Shown here: positions 8,513-17,303 of the stretch, one piece after another
How the letters are laid out: each line of letters opens with the position of its first letter
Numbering within the stretch: position 1 is the first letter of the stretch
Source: Petrotoga sp. 9PW.55.5.1
Lineage (GTDB): Bacteria; Thermotogota; Thermotogae; Petrotogales; Petrotogaceae
Assembly: GCF_003265365.1 (NCBI RefSeq)
Contig: NZ_AUPM01000038.1
Span: 37,896 to 101,895 of the forward strand
Length of the DNA: 64,000 bases
Reading direction: 5' to 3'
The notes under the pieces: model-generated
What the model was told of the DNA's origin: nothing
The model's input: the letters and a program-made list of their open reading frames with translations, nothing else
Databases searched by the model: none
Made by a program: the position numbers and the translations under genes

Positions 8513-9421
8513 TTAAGCTTTTGCTTTTTTTCTCTTTCGACTTACAAATCCAATAATTATTGGGCTGGCTATGTATAAAGAAGAATAAGTACCTATTATG
8601 ACACCAATCGTCAGACCGAAAGCAAACGAAGCGATAGATCTTCCACCAAGGATAAACATCATAAAAACTACAATAAAAGTTGTTATGGAAGTGTTTAAAG
8701 ATCTTATAATTACCTCGTTAATACTTTTGTTTGTTATTACTTCAATAGGGGTTCCTCTGCTTTTAGACCTGTTTTCCCTTATCCTATCATAGATAACTAT
8801 AGTATCGTTCAAAGAATATCCTGCTAACGTTAAAAAAGCTGCTATAGCTGTTAAATTCATTTCTATGCCAAATAACGAATAAAAACCTAAAGTAATAATT
8901 ACATCATGTGCTAAAGCAATGATGGCACCAACTCCATAAACGAATTGAAATCTAATGGTAATATAAGCTAATAAAACAACTAAAGCAATTATTACTGCAT
9001 ACCAAGCATAGGATCTTATTTCTCTAGCAGCATAACCTGAAACATCGTTAAACTGTTCTACTTTTAAATTAGAATCAGAAAAAACTTCTTCAAGACCACT
9101 TATAAACTTTTCTTTTTCTTCTAAAGATGGAAAAGAATCTCTCACTGTTATTATGTAGAAATATTTATCGCTTGAGCCTACACCAGGATTAGTTTCTATA
9201 ATTCTAGCTGTAGCATAATTTGGGTCAATGATTTGCATTCCTTCTCTCAATTCCTCAATTGTGTATTCTTTATCAAAAGATAAAATAATTTCACTTCCAC
9301 CAGAAAAATCTACTCCAAAGTTAAACCCTTTTACAAAAATAACGATTAACGAAAATATTATTAAAGCAAATGATATATAAAGAAATAATTTTCTCTTACC
9401 TACGAAATCTAGATTAGGCAT
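8513..9421 (-). CDS. secF: Protein translocase subunit SecF
   Basis: RND-family membrane subunit that works with SecD and SecYEG to drive late stages of protein export with the ion gradient. About 302 aa: helix 1 near the N-terminus, the FNFGVDFSGGSEI signature at about residues 29-41, a periplasmic loop, then five clustered helices containing ALAHDVIITLGFYSLFG and GYSLNDTIVIYDRIREN, the SecF hallmark. The ATG at 9421 overlaps the secD stop as TGATG. Last gene of yajC-secD-secF, ending at the shared terminator. Confidence 0.96.
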   Translation of the reverse strand: MPNLDFVGKRKLFLYISFALIIFSLIVIFVKGFNFGVDFSGGSEIILSFDKEYTIEELREGMQIIDPNYATARIIETNPGVGSSDKYFYIITVRDSFPSLEEKEKFISGLEEVFSDSNLKVEQFNDVSGYAAREIRSYAWYAVIIALVVLLAYITIRFQFVYGVGAIIALAHDVIITLGFYSLFGIEMNLTAIAAFLTLAGYSLNDTIVIYDRIRENRSKSRGTPIEVITNKSINEVIIRSLNTSITTFIVVFMMFILGGRSIASFAFGLTIGVIIGTYSSLYIASPIIIGFVSRKRKKAKA

Positions 9422-10842
9422 CACTTAACTCCCCCTTTTTCCACAACAATACCTTTAACATATTTTTCAGGTTTTAAAAATCTTGAAGTACTTTCTAAAA
9501 GCAACCTACTAACAACTAAATTTGTAAACATGGCTCCTAAAACACCTATAATCAAAGTAACTGAAAATCCTCTGATACTTCCTGAGGTGAAAAAGAACAA
9601 TACTAAACCAGCTAAGATAGTTGTCAAATTTGCATCAAAAATAGTTGAAAAAACTTTATTAAATCCAAACTTCACTGCCGTTAAAGGGGGCCTCCCAACT
9701 CGAAGTTCTTCCTTTATTCTTTCATATATAATAATGTTGCCATCTACCGTAGTACCAAAAGTTAGGATAATACCTGCAATACCAGGGAGAGTTAGTATTG
9801 CACCTGTCCAACTTAAAATACCCATCAACAATAATGAGTTATATAATAAAGCTATTACAGCAACAATTCCCATCCATTTATAAACTACTATCATGTAAAT
9901 CATCACAATTAGTAACCCAATAATTCCAGCATTAATAATCGTTGTAACTATATCTCTTCCTAAGGTAGGGCCTAAAGTTCTTTCTTGGAATTTGATCAAA
10001 TCAACGGGTAAATTACCGGATTTAATTAAAACTGCAATATTTTGTGCTTCTTGCAAATTTTCAATCCCACTAATTTCTGCTCTACCTTGTGAAATCTTTT
10101 CTCTTACAACAGGGGCTATTATAGCTTCGTTGTCTAAGATTATGGCTATTCTTTGATTTACAAGATTAGCTGTTGCAAGTTCAAACTTTCTTCTACCTTC
10201 GTTGTTAAAACTCAAATTAACAACGAATCCTGCTCCTTGAGGGTTGAGAGAAGCGACTGTATCGCTAACATCTAATCCGGTGATTTGAAAAGGATCATCA
10301 CCAAATTCAAAAATATTCTTTACCCTATACCAAACATTAGGGTTATTACTATCCCTAACGTAACTGTACATTTCGATTTCTTCTCCGTCGATAGTTACTA
10401 CTCTATTTCTTGTAATTTGAGGGACTGTTGAAGATTCAACCACCTCCAAAACTTCGGCAAAATACAATTTCCCCTTACTACCTATCAATTCCTCAGCTCT
10501 TTGTGTATCAGATATACCGGGTATCTCGACCCTAACCCTTCTTTCCCCACCAGAGTTAACTTCAGAAACTATAGCTTCTGTATAACCGGCACTATCCATT
10601 CTTCTTCTTAAAACTGTTATTACATTGTCAACAATTGTTCCCCCGTCTTGTCCTTCGGGTATATCTAAACTATACTCTAATAGGACTCCACCTTGTATAT
10701 CCAATCCTAAATTAATATTCGGGAAAAACTTGAGTATGCTTATATCATTCTCATTATCAGAAAGAGGTAATATAATTCCTAAAAAAGCGAAAACTATAAT
10801 TACTATTGTAAACAATGCCCTTATTCTTCGATTCCTCAACAA
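9421..10842 (-). CDS. secD: Protein translocase subunit SecD
   Basis: Partner of SecF in the Sec translocon. The 473-aa protein starts with one helix, then the GLDIQGGVLLEY motif (about residues 45-56), the periplasmic P1 region with VITVLRRRMDSAGYTEAIV and ISGIENLQEAQNIAVLIKSG, and five C-terminal helices containing GTTVDGNIIIYERIKEELR (about 365-383), the SecD signature. The start is TTG 10842 with GAGGGGGCG upstream; a second in-tandem TTG is equally possible. Normal length for a short bacterial SecD. Confidence 0.96.
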   Translation of the reverse strand: MLRNRRIRALFTIVIIVFAFLGIILPLSDNENDISILKFFPNINLGLDIQGGVLLEYSLDIPEGQDGGTIVDNVITVLRRRMDSAGYTEAIVSEVNSGGERRVRVEIPGISDTQRAEELIGSKGKLYFAEVLEVVESSTVPQITRNRVVTIDGEEIEMYSYVRDSNNPNVWYRVKNIFEFGDDPFQITGLDVSDTVASLNPQGAGFVVNLSFNNEGRRKFELATANLVNQRIAIILDNEAIIAPVVREKISQGRAEISGIENLQEAQNIAVLIKSGNLPVDLIKFQERTLGPTLGRDIVTTIINAGIIGLLIVMIYMIVVYKWMGIVAVIALLYNSLLLMGILSWTGAILTLPGIAGIILTFGTTVDGNIIIYERIKEELRVGRPPLTAVKFGFNKVFSTIFDANLTTILAGLVLFFFTSGSIRGFSVTLIIGVLGAMFTNLVVSRLLLESTSRFLKPEKYVKGIVVEKGGVK

Positions 10843-10875
10843 CTTCGCCCCCTCTTTAAAACATGCTAAAAATAT

Positions 10876-11280
10876 TTATTCTTCTGTTTTATCAGGTTTT
10901 TCAGCTGAAACTTCTTGTTCTCCTTCTGTATTACTTCTAGAAAGAACCGCTGCTACAGCATTTTTTGTTATATCAATTTCAGTTTTATCTGCTGTTGTAA
11001 TTCTAATTCTCTCGTTAGTTATAGATATAATTTTTCCTATTATACCAGAAGAAGTAACTATTTTATCTCCTTTTTTCAATGCTGATAACATTTCCTTATG
11101 TTTCTTCTCTTGCCTTCTTTGAGGTAAAAATAACATCACCCACATTAATATTATTATAACCAAAAAGAAAAGTAAGCCTCCAAATCCACCGCCACCTGCA
11201 GGCGCAGCTTGAGCTTGCTCAACAACATTTGCCGAATCCGTTACTCCGGCAGGACCAAAGTTTATAAAATCAAATAACAT
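10876..11280 (-). CDS. yajC: Sec translocon accessory protein YajC
   Basis: Small (134 aa) single-span membrane protein of the SecDF-YajC complex. An N-terminal periplasmic tail rich in Ala/Gly precedes the helix LLFFLVIIILMWVMLFLPQR, followed by KKHKEMLSALKKGDKIVTSSGIIGKI, the conserved YajC cytoplasmic domain, and an acidic tail. The ATG follows TTGGAGGTGTATT. It heads the yajC-secD-secF operon, divergent from minC. Confidence 0.93.
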   Translation of the reverse strand: MLFDFINFGPAGVTDSANVVEQAQAAPAGGGGFGGLLFFLVIIILMWVMLFLPQRRQEKKHKEMLSALKKGDKIVTSSGIIGKIISITNERIRITTADKTEIDITKNAVAAVLSRSNTEGEQEVSAEKPDKTEE

Positions 11281-11481
11281 AATACACCTCCAAAATTATT
11301 TTCTTAATATCATGCTTCTTTACCGTTAGATTTTACCATATTTTTTTGTTAGGGTCAATTATTTCAAAAACACCCTTTTGAAAATATCTAGAGTTTAAGT
11401 TACGTTTTCTAAAAATTGTGTTATTATATATGTAGATATTTATTGATATAAAAATATAAAAATGCTTTAGGGGGGTTTTTT

Positions 11482-12084
11482 ATGGAAGAACCCGTTTATG
11501 CAAAAATCATCGATGGTGATATAATTTTTTATTTCACCAAAGGAAATACTCAAAAAGAACTATTTGAACACTTCAAAAAGGAACTAGTTAAGATGAAAAG
11601 CTTTTTTAACATAGGAGATAGTTTTTATGTTTATTTTGAAGACGGATCCCAGCATAACTTATTAAATAGCGTAATTAAATTCGCTAAAACTTTGGATTTA
11701 AACGTTGCAGGCGCTTATTTTGGTAAATTGCCTGAAGGAAAAGTGGGTAACAAAGAGTTAAATTTATCTAGTACCCAGATCTATAGAAAACATTTAAGAT
11801 CAGGTCAAGTAGTACAAAATCCAGGGGACATAATTATTTTTGGCAATGTGAACCAAGGTGCCGAAGTTAATGCGGGCGGAAGTATTATAATATTCGGTAA
11901 GGTATATGGCACTCTTAGAGCAGGAATTACTTTAAAAAAGAATGTTTTTATTATAGCCTACGAGTTAAACTCCCCTTTAGTAGAAATTGCTGGTATTCCT
12001 TTCTTCAACCATGAGTGGCCTAAATCACCAGTATCTATTAGAATAGAGGAAAATAAAGCATTAGTCGAACCCGTTGAATTATAA
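11482..12084 (+). CDS. minC: Septum site-determining protein MinC
   Basis: Cell-division inhibitor that blocks FtsZ ring assembly away from mid-cell, normally steered by MinD. About 200 aa with a divergent N-terminal FtsZ-binding domain (residues 1-90) and the conserved C-terminal beta-helix beginning at YRKHLRSGQVVQNPGDIIIF, with N/G-rich rungs GNVNQGAEVNAGGSIIIFGK and YGTLRAG (about 110-165), the MinD-binding and dimer domain. It is preceded by AGGGGGG. The gene order minC followed by three M42 peptidases is a pattern I know from Thermotogales. No minD is present in the window. Confidence 0.9.
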   Translation: MEEPVYAKIIDGDIIFYFTKGNTQKELFEHFKKELVKMKSFFNIGDSFYVYFEDGSQHNLLNSVIKFAKTLDLNVAGAYFGKLPEGKVGNKELNLSSTQIYRKHLRSGQVVQNPGDIIIFGNVNQGAEVNAGGSIIIFGKVYGTLRAGITLKKNVFIIAYELNSPLVEIAGIPFFNHEWPKSPVSIRIEENKALVEPVEL

Positions 12085-12124
12085 AAAAATATACATAACA
12101 CTGTAAGAGCAAAGGAGGCTACAA

Positions 12125-13165
12125 ATGCGAACTTCTGAGTTAATCAAAAAATTGTCAAATTCTTTTGGCGTTTCTTCTCTTGAAAGTTATACTTTTCCTG
12201 TAATAGAAGAGGAACTAAAGAATATTGTACCAGATATTAAGCTAGAAAAAATTGGAATAGGTAATTTAATTGCTACATATGGAAGTGGTAAACCTAAAAT
12301 TTCTTTTTTTGCCCATGTTGATGAAATTGGTATTGTCGTATCGAAAATTATTGATGAACATTTCGCTCGTCTAGCATCTGTTGGAGGAGTAGATCCTCGA
12401 ACTTTAATTGGAAAGAGAGTGGTCTTCAAAACAGCAAACCAAGAAAAAATCGGTGTAGTTGGATTTTTGGCCCCACATCTTCAAAAAAAAGAAGACAGAG
12501 ATAAATCACCATCGTTTGACGAACTTTTTATTGACTTCTCTATTTCTGGTGGCACAAAAGATTTAAATGTTGGCGATATGGGGGTTATAAAAACTGAAGC
12601 TATTGAACTTGAAAACAATAAGATAACCGGAAAATCTCTAGACAATAGGGTAGGATGCGCTGTTTTAATTAAATCATTAGAATACCTACAAAAATTACGT
12701 TTTGATGGTCAATTAATACTTTCATTCAACAAAGGAGAAGAAGTGGGACTTGTTGGAGCAAAAGGCAGTGCTGAGTATATTAATCCTGATTATGCCATAG
12801 TTACTGATGTAACCTTTGGAGAAAAACTTCCTGAAAATATAGAACCTATAAATTTAGGTGCTGGGCCAGCTATCGCTATCGGAACAACAGTTGATAGAAC
12901 TATCTTTCAAGAACTTACTAAAATAGCGAAAGATAATAACATAAGTTATCAAGTAGAAACGATAACACGTAGAAGCGGAACAGAAGGGGATGTAGTTCAA
13001 ATTGTAAATAGCGGGATAAAGACAGGTATTGTATCGGTCCCTATCTTAAATATGCATTCTCCAAATGAAGTTGTTGATGTAAAAGATATTGAAGAAACTT
13101 CAAAACTTTTATCTTTATTTGCTTTAAATGTTTCTGTAAAAGAGAAAGGGAGTAGTTCGAAATGA
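12125..13165 (+). CDS. M42 family metallo-aminopeptidase (first of three)
   Basis: Cytosolic di-zinc aminopeptidase of the tetrahedral TET/glutamyl-aminopeptidase M42 family. Metal and catalytic residues are complete: FFAHVDEIG (about residue 61), DNRVGCAVL (about 173), the catalytic GEEVGLVGA (about 206), the aspartate in AIVTDVTF, and the histidine in LNMHSPNEV near residue 313. 346 aa is the normal length. A GGAGG site precedes the ATG. It overlaps the next gene by 4 bases (ATGA). Likely role: trimming of peptides released by proteases or imported from outside; exact side-chain preference cannot be read from sequence. Confidence 0.93.
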   Translation: MRTSELIKKLSNSFGVSSLESYTFPVIEEELKNIVPDIKLEKIGIGNLIATYGSGKPKISFFAHVDEIGIVVSKIIDEHFARLASVGGVDPRTLIGKRVVFKTANQEKIGVVGFLAPHLQKKEDRDKSPSFDELFIDFSISGGTKDLNVGDMGVIKTEAIELENNKITGKSLDNRVGCAVLIKSLEYLQKLRFDGQLILSFNKGEEVGLVGAKGSAEYINPDYAIVTDVTFGEKLPENIEPINLGAGPAIAIGTTVDRTIFQELTKIAKDNNISYQVETITRRSGTEGDVVQIVNSGIKTGIVSVPILNMHSPNEVVDVKDIEETSKLLSLFALNVSVKEKGSSSK

Positions 13166-14184
13166 GAGAATATTTAAAAGAACTTACAGAAATTCCAGGA
13201 ATAGCTTCCAGGGAAGAACAAGTTAGAGATTACATAAAAAATCAAATTGAAAATAAAGTAGATGAAATTTTTGAAGACAATATGGGAAATTTAACGGCAT
13301 TTGTTCCAGGAAAAGACCCTTCAAAAAGATTAATGATAGATGCTCATATGGATGAAGTAGGTTTTATGATAACAAAAATAAACGATGATGGAACTTTTGG
13401 AATTTCTCCAGTAGGTGGAGTAGACCCAAGGGTAGTTAAAAGTCAACGGCTAAAAATAGAAGGGAAAATAACTGCTGTTGTTAATTCAATGCCCATTCAT
13501 CTTGAAAAAGAAACTTCCAAAGTAGTAAATTATGATGTAATGAAAATCTACGCTGGCTTTTCAAATAAAGAAGAATCATCTGAAAAAGTTAATTTAGGAG
13601 ATATGGTTACTTTCGACACTTCTTACCTTGAAAAAGATCATTATGCATTAGCAAAAGCCTTTGATGATAGAGTTGGTTGTTCCATTATGCTTGATTTAAT
13701 TGATTTTTACCATAAAAATAATGAAACTCCCACTTATGATACATACTTCAATTTTGCAACTCAAGAAGAAACAGGCTTAAGAGGTACAGGAACGGCCGCT
13801 TCAAAGATCAAACCGGATTTTGCTATTGTACTAGAAGGAACTACTGCGGGAGATAACCCTGAAAACACTCCTGATAAATGGGCTACTCACATTGGAAATG
13901 GCCCTGTTCTAACCTTCATGCATAGCGGATTAGTTTTAAATAAAGAAATATTTGAAAAAATCGTAGATACTGCAAAGAATTTAGGAATAAAATATCAGTA
14001 TAAAATGCGAACTGCTGGTGGAACAGATGCTGCAAGGCTTGCAAAAACTTTATACGGAATCCCCGCGGGCGTTATCTCAGTTCCATGTAGATATATCCAT
14101 TCCCCTCAATCTATAATTGATTTAAACGACTATGAAAATACTTTCATCCTGGTAAGAGAATTAGTTTTTAAAACAGAATTTTAA
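13162..14184 (+). CDS. M42 family metallo-aminopeptidase (second of three)
   Basis: A second M42 aminopeptidase, 340 aa. Zinc ligands and base are visible in IDAHMDEVGF (about residue 62), FDDRVGCSIML (about 168), ATQEETGLRGTG (about 202), ALEGT-type IVLEGTTAGD (about 227, Glu in place of the Asp used by the flanking paralogue) and CRYIHSPQSI (about 311). The Asp-to-Glu ligand difference suggests a separate substrate specificity within the trio. It starts inside the last codons of the upstream paralogue and is followed by the third copy after 17 bases, so the three may form one hetero-oligomeric or complementary set. Confidence 0.92.
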   Translation: MREYLKELTEIPGIASREEQVRDYIKNQIENKVDEIFEDNMGNLTAFVPGKDPSKRLMIDAHMDEVGFMITKINDDGTFGISPVGGVDPRVVKSQRLKIEGKITAVVNSMPIHLEKETSKVVNYDVMKIYAGFSNKEESSEKVNLGDMVTFDTSYLEKDHYALAKAFDDRVGCSIMLDLIDFYHKNNETPTYDTYFNFATQEETGLRGTGTAASKIKPDFAIVLEGTTAGDNPENTPDKWATHIGNGPVLTFMHSGLVLNKEIFEKIVDTAKNLGIKYQYKMRTAGGTDAARLAKTLYGIPAGVISVPCRYIHSPQSIIDLNDYENTFILVRELVFKTEF

Positions 14185-14201
14185 AGGCAGGTGCATAAAT
14201 T

Positions 14202-15206
14202 ATGAAAGAGCTAATAAAAAAGATAACTGAATTATACGGACCAAGTGGAAGGGAAGAAAAGGTAAGAGATTTTATAAAAGAAGAGATTAAAGACCACGTA
14301 GATGAAATAAAAACTGATAAAATAGGAAACTTGATTGCTATAAAAAAAGGAAATTCTGGAAAAACTATATTATTTGATGCTCATATGGATGAAATAGGCG
14401 TTGTTGTTACACACATATTAGATAATGGTTTTTTGAAAGTAGAACAAGTTGGTGGGCAAGATGTTGTTAATTTAATTGGAAGTAGACTCAAATTGAACGA
14501 TAGAATCGGAGTTGTTGGGGTTGAAGGAGAAAGTCAGAAAGAACTACAAGAAAATTATAAAAATTTATCTTTCGATAATATATATGTAGATATAGGTGTT
14601 TCATCAAAAGAGGAAGCGGAAAAAATAACTCCAATCGGTACTTTTGGAACTTTTTCCGATGGTTTTGTTGATTATGGGAATTACTGTTTATCAAAAGCCA
14701 TGGATGACAGAATTGGTTGTGCTATTCTTATAGAAACCATAAAAACCATAAAAAATAATAAACATACAATTATTTTTGCCTTTACCGTCCAAGAAGAAGT
14801 TGGTATTGTTGGAGCTTTTGTTTCTTCATATGACTATGATGTTGACAGGGCTATAGCAGTAGATGTAACAGATTCTTTGGATACTCCAAAAGCTCTTAAA
14901 AGAATGAATATGGCCTTAGGTAAAGGACCTTGCATTAAAATAAAAGATAACCTATCAGTAAGTGACCGAGAAGTTGTAGAATGGATAAAAGACACTTCAA
15001 TAAAAAATAATATTCCTTATCAACTAGAAGTGCTCACTTTTGGAGGAACAAATGCGGCAGGATATCAAAGAACAAAATCAGGTATCCCAAGCTGTACGAT
15101 ATCTATTCCAACAAGATATATTCACTCACCACACGAAATGATCGCATATAATGATGTAACCCACTCGGTTGAGTTGTTGTCAAAACTAACAGAAAGTGAA
15201 TTTTAA
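14202..15206 (+). CDS. M42 family metallo-aminopeptidase (third of three)
   Basis: Third M42 paralogue, 334 aa. Conserved motifs: FDAHMDEIGVV (about residue 60), MDDRIGCAILI (about 168), TVQEEVGIVGAF (about 199), AVDVTDSLD (about 222) and TRYIHSPHEM (about 309). All catalytic positions are present. The RBS is GGCAGGTG before the ATG. Tandem arrangement and shared strand with the two upstream paralogues and mgsA downstream suggest one transcript beginning at or near minC. Confidence 0.92.
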   Translation: MKELIKKITELYGPSGREEKVRDFIKEEIKDHVDEIKTDKIGNLIAIKKGNSGKTILFDAHMDEIGVVVTHILDNGFLKVEQVGGQDVVNLIGSRLKLNDRIGVVGVEGESQKELQENYKNLSFDNIYVDIGVSSKEEAEKITPIGTFGTFSDGFVDYGNYCLSKAMDDRIGCAILIETIKTIKNNKHTIIFAFTVQEEVGIVGAFVSSYDYDVDRAIAVDVTDSLDTPKALKRMNMALGKGPCIKIKDNLSVSDREVVEWIKDTSIKNNIPYQLEVLTFGGTNAAGYQRTKSGIPSCTISIPTRYIHSPHEMIAYNDVTHSVELLSKLTESEF

Positions 15207-15241
15207 ATTTTCAATAAATCTATTTCGGGAGAGATTAAAAC

Positions 15242-15628
15242 ATGGTAAATGTAGCTTTGATAGCTCACGACAAAAAGAAGCTAGATTTAGCAATGTTCGC
15301 CAAAGAATGGAAAGATGTATTCAAAAATTGCAAATTATATGCCACAAATACCACTGGAAAAATCTTAAAAGAGAAAGTGGGATTAGAAATACAAACCTTT
15401 GAATCTGGACCGTTAGGAGGAGATTTGCAAATCGGTGCTTTGGCAGTATCCGGTAGAATTGATTTTGTTATTTTCCTTAGAGACCCCTTAACTGCTCAAC
15501 CACACGAACCTGATGTATCTGCTGTTCTGAGAATATGTGATGTACATAATATACCTTTAGCAACTAATTTAGCAACTGCTGAAGCCATAGTCTTAGAGAT
15601 TCAAAAAAAGCTTAACAATCAAAAGTGA
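15242..15628 (+). CDS. mgsA: Methylglyoxal synthase
   Basis: Converts dihydroxyacetone phosphate to methylglyoxal plus phosphate, a bypass of lower glycolysis. The 128-aa product has VALIAHDKKKLDL at the N-terminus, the phosphate-binding TGTTG-type loop as ATNTTGKIL (about residues 38-46), GPLGGDLQIGALAV (about 60-73) and the catalytic aspartate region FLRDPLTAQPHEPDV (about 85-99). Complete and of normal length. RBS GGGAGAG. It closes the minC-peptidase cluster and converges on the SecB-like gene. Confidence 0.95.
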   Translation: MVNVALIAHDKKKLDLAMFAKEWKDVFKNCKLYATNTTGKILKEKVGLEIQTFESGPLGGDLQIGALAVSGRIDFVIFLRDPLTAQPHEPDVSAVLRICDVHNIPLATNLATAEAIVLEIQKKLNNQK

Positions 15629-15635
15629 AATTTTT

Positions 15636-16064
15636 CTAAAAAGATTGATTTTCTATATTAATAGGTAATATTATTTGCGGAAGTCTGGATTTCATAAGAA
15701 CTTCATTTAAATATATTCTAAGATAGGGCCAAAGAATTTTATCTGCATAGTTTTCTAGATAGAATTTTTTGGCCCTAGAATTTTTTAACAATGATTCAAA
15801 ATTTATATCAGTTTCAAAAATTTCTCTAAAAGTTATAGTGTAATATGCTACCCTAGTATTTTCTCTTTCCAGAAAGATTCTATAAGTTACTATTAAATTT
15901 AATTCTTTTTGAACTTGCTCATAAACATATCCTCTTTCTATAGAAATTTCATCAATTTTTTCCAATTGCTTTTTACTTGTTCTTTCAAAAAATTCACTCT
16001 CTAAAAAGATATTTTTAATTTTTAATTCTCTAAGAAGCTTTATCTTGTTGTTTTTTTCTTTCAC
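15636..16064 (-). CDS. SecB-like chaperone of TAC type
   Basis: A 142-aa protein that I read as a divergent SecB-fold chaperone. The diagnostic part is the C-terminus: ILWPYLRIYLNEVLMKSRLP followed by QIILPINIENQSF. This parallels the YPYLRE...G(F/L)PPLxLPPxNFE ending of SecB. The central alternating strands (QKELNLIVTYRIFLE, VAYYTITFREIFETD) fit the SecB sheet. In known toxin-antitoxin-chaperone (TAC) modules such a protein follows a HigA-type antitoxin, exactly the neighbour found here. A housekeeping export role cannot be excluded. The start is GTG 16064 behind AAGGAGTAG. It lies 36 bases after the XRE gene and is presumably co-transcribed with it. Confidence 0.7.
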   Translation of the reverse strand: MKEKNNKIKLLRELKIKNIFLESEFFERTSKKQLEKIDEISIERGYVYEQVQKELNLIVTYRIFLERENTRVAYYTITFREIFETDINFESLLKNSRAKKFYLENYADKILWPYLRIYLNEVLMKSRLPQIILPINIENQSF

Positions 16065-16100
16065 AAAAAATCTACTCCTTATTTTATATTTATTATCAAA

Positions 16101-16427
16101 TTATTCCTCTAATTTTAGGTGAAAAATCTCTTCGAAATTATCTTCATTATTAAAATTTGAATCTTTTTTTATTTTTTCATCATTTACTACCTCCAAATAT
16201 AATTTTATCTTACCACCCAAAACTTCTGCAAGTCTCTGTAAGAACATAAAAGTGGGGTTATAATTACCTTTTTCAAATTTGGAGATAATAGCTTGAGTTG
16301 TACCCATCTTCTGTGCGAGACTTTTTTGGGTAATCCCTAATTGTAACCTTCTTTTCTTTATCTCGTACACGAAATCTAATAAAGAGCTCTTATCTATTTC
16401 TTCCCATTTATTTTCTTTCTCATTCAA
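16101..16427 (-). CDS. XRE-family regulator, HigA-antitoxin-like
   Basis: A 108-aa DNA-binding protein with an XRE helix-turn-helix: LQLGITQKSLAQKMGTTQAI and SKFEKGNYNPTFMFLQRLAE (about residues 32-72), the layout of HigA antitoxins. The last 30 or so residues form an acidic tail ending FEEIFHLKLEE. In TAC systems a C-terminal extension of the antitoxin (ChAD) makes it depend on the SecB-like chaperone, so this tail may serve that purpose. No HigB-like toxin lies upstream or downstream. The start is TTG 16427 behind GAGAGGTGAG. It could equally be a stand-alone repressor of its own operon or of the divergent transporter genes. Confidence 0.8.
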   Translation of the reverse strand: MNEKENKWEEIDKSSLLDFVYEIKKRRLQLGITQKSLAQKMGTTQAIISKFEKGNYNPTFMFLQRLAEVLGGKIKLYLEVVNDEKIKKDSNFNNEDNFEEIFHLKLEE

Positions 16428-16612
16428 TTATCTCACCTCTCAATAAAAATATTTTAAAAGATTTTAATTTTTATATTTTTACTCAATTGTAACTTTTTTA
16501 TATTTTAAAAAGATTAAAAGTATGTTATAATAATTATTACCAAACTAATTATATCCAATTAAATTTCTATTCAAAATATTTATTTATGAAGAAACAGTAA
16601 AGGAGTGAGATT

Positions 16613-17269
16613 GTGGAGCTTTTTGAATATATTTCGACTAATTCAAGTATTATTTGGAAAGAATTCCTGAATCATTTAAAGATTATTGGATTATCATTAC
16701 CTTTTTCTATTGGTATAGGAGTTCCTACAGGAATCTTTATTTCCCGCCATCCTAAAGCTGCAAATATAGTAATATACATTGCAAGCATTTTAATGACCAT
16801 ACCTAGTTTAGCGCTTTTTGGAATCATGGTTGTTGTTCTTTCTCCTTTTGGTGCTGGATTGGGGGTAACTCCTGCAGTTATCGCTTTAATAATTTATTCT
16901 CTACTACCTATAATTAGAAACACATTAGTTGCTATTCAATCTCTTGATCCCGGAATGATTGAAGCCGCCAAAGGCATGGGCATGACAGAATCTCAGATTT
17001 TATTCAAAATCAGGTTACCATTATCTATAGCAACAATAATGTCCGGTGTAAGAAACGCTGTAGTCATGGGAGTAGGAGTAGCAACTTTAGGATACTTTGT
17101 TGCATCTGGAGGATTAGGATATTTTATATTCGCAGGTTTAAGCCGATCAAGATATCCAATGGTTATTACTGGGGTAATTTTAGTTTCAATTTTAGGTATT
17201 TTAGCTAATTATTTACTTCTAAAATTCGAAGATTTAATAACTCCTAAAGGATTAAAAATAAAAGATTAA
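16613..17269 (+). CDS. OpuC-type compatible-solute ABC transporter permease (first)
   Basis: A 218-aa inner-membrane permease of the ProW/OpuCB/YehY family for glycine betaine, choline or related quaternary amines. About five or six helices, with the EAA loop IEAAKGMGMTESQILFKIRLP (positions split across about 113-133), which contacts the ATPase. GTG start behind AAAGGAGTGAGATT. First gene of a four-gene operon, permease-ATPase-permease-binding protein, matching OpuC/YehXYZW-type systems. It is divergent from the XRE/SecB-like pair. Confidence 0.88.
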   Translation: MELFEYISTNSSIIWKEFLNHLKIIGLSLPFSIGIGVPTGIFISRHPKAANIVIYIASILMTIPSLALFGIMVVVLSPFGAGLGVTPAVIALIIYSLLPIIRNTLVAIQSLDPGMIEAAKGMGMTESQILFKIRLPLSIATIMSGVRNAVVMGVGVATLGYFVASGGLGYFIFAGLSRSRYPMVITGVILVSILGILANYLLLKFEDLITPKGLKIKD

Positions 17270-17303
17270 AAACACTATAAAGAAATAGGAGGAACAATTT
17301 CAA

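Noticed and set aside
10625..11122. Open frame of 165 codons on the plus strand across yajC-secD
   Set aside because: Antisense to two conserved genes; low-complexity composition typical of shadow frames.
16428..16612. Remnant HigB toxin upstream of the antitoxin gene
   Set aside because: Translation of all frames in this divergent promoter region is short and AT-driven, with no RelE/HigB-like segment.
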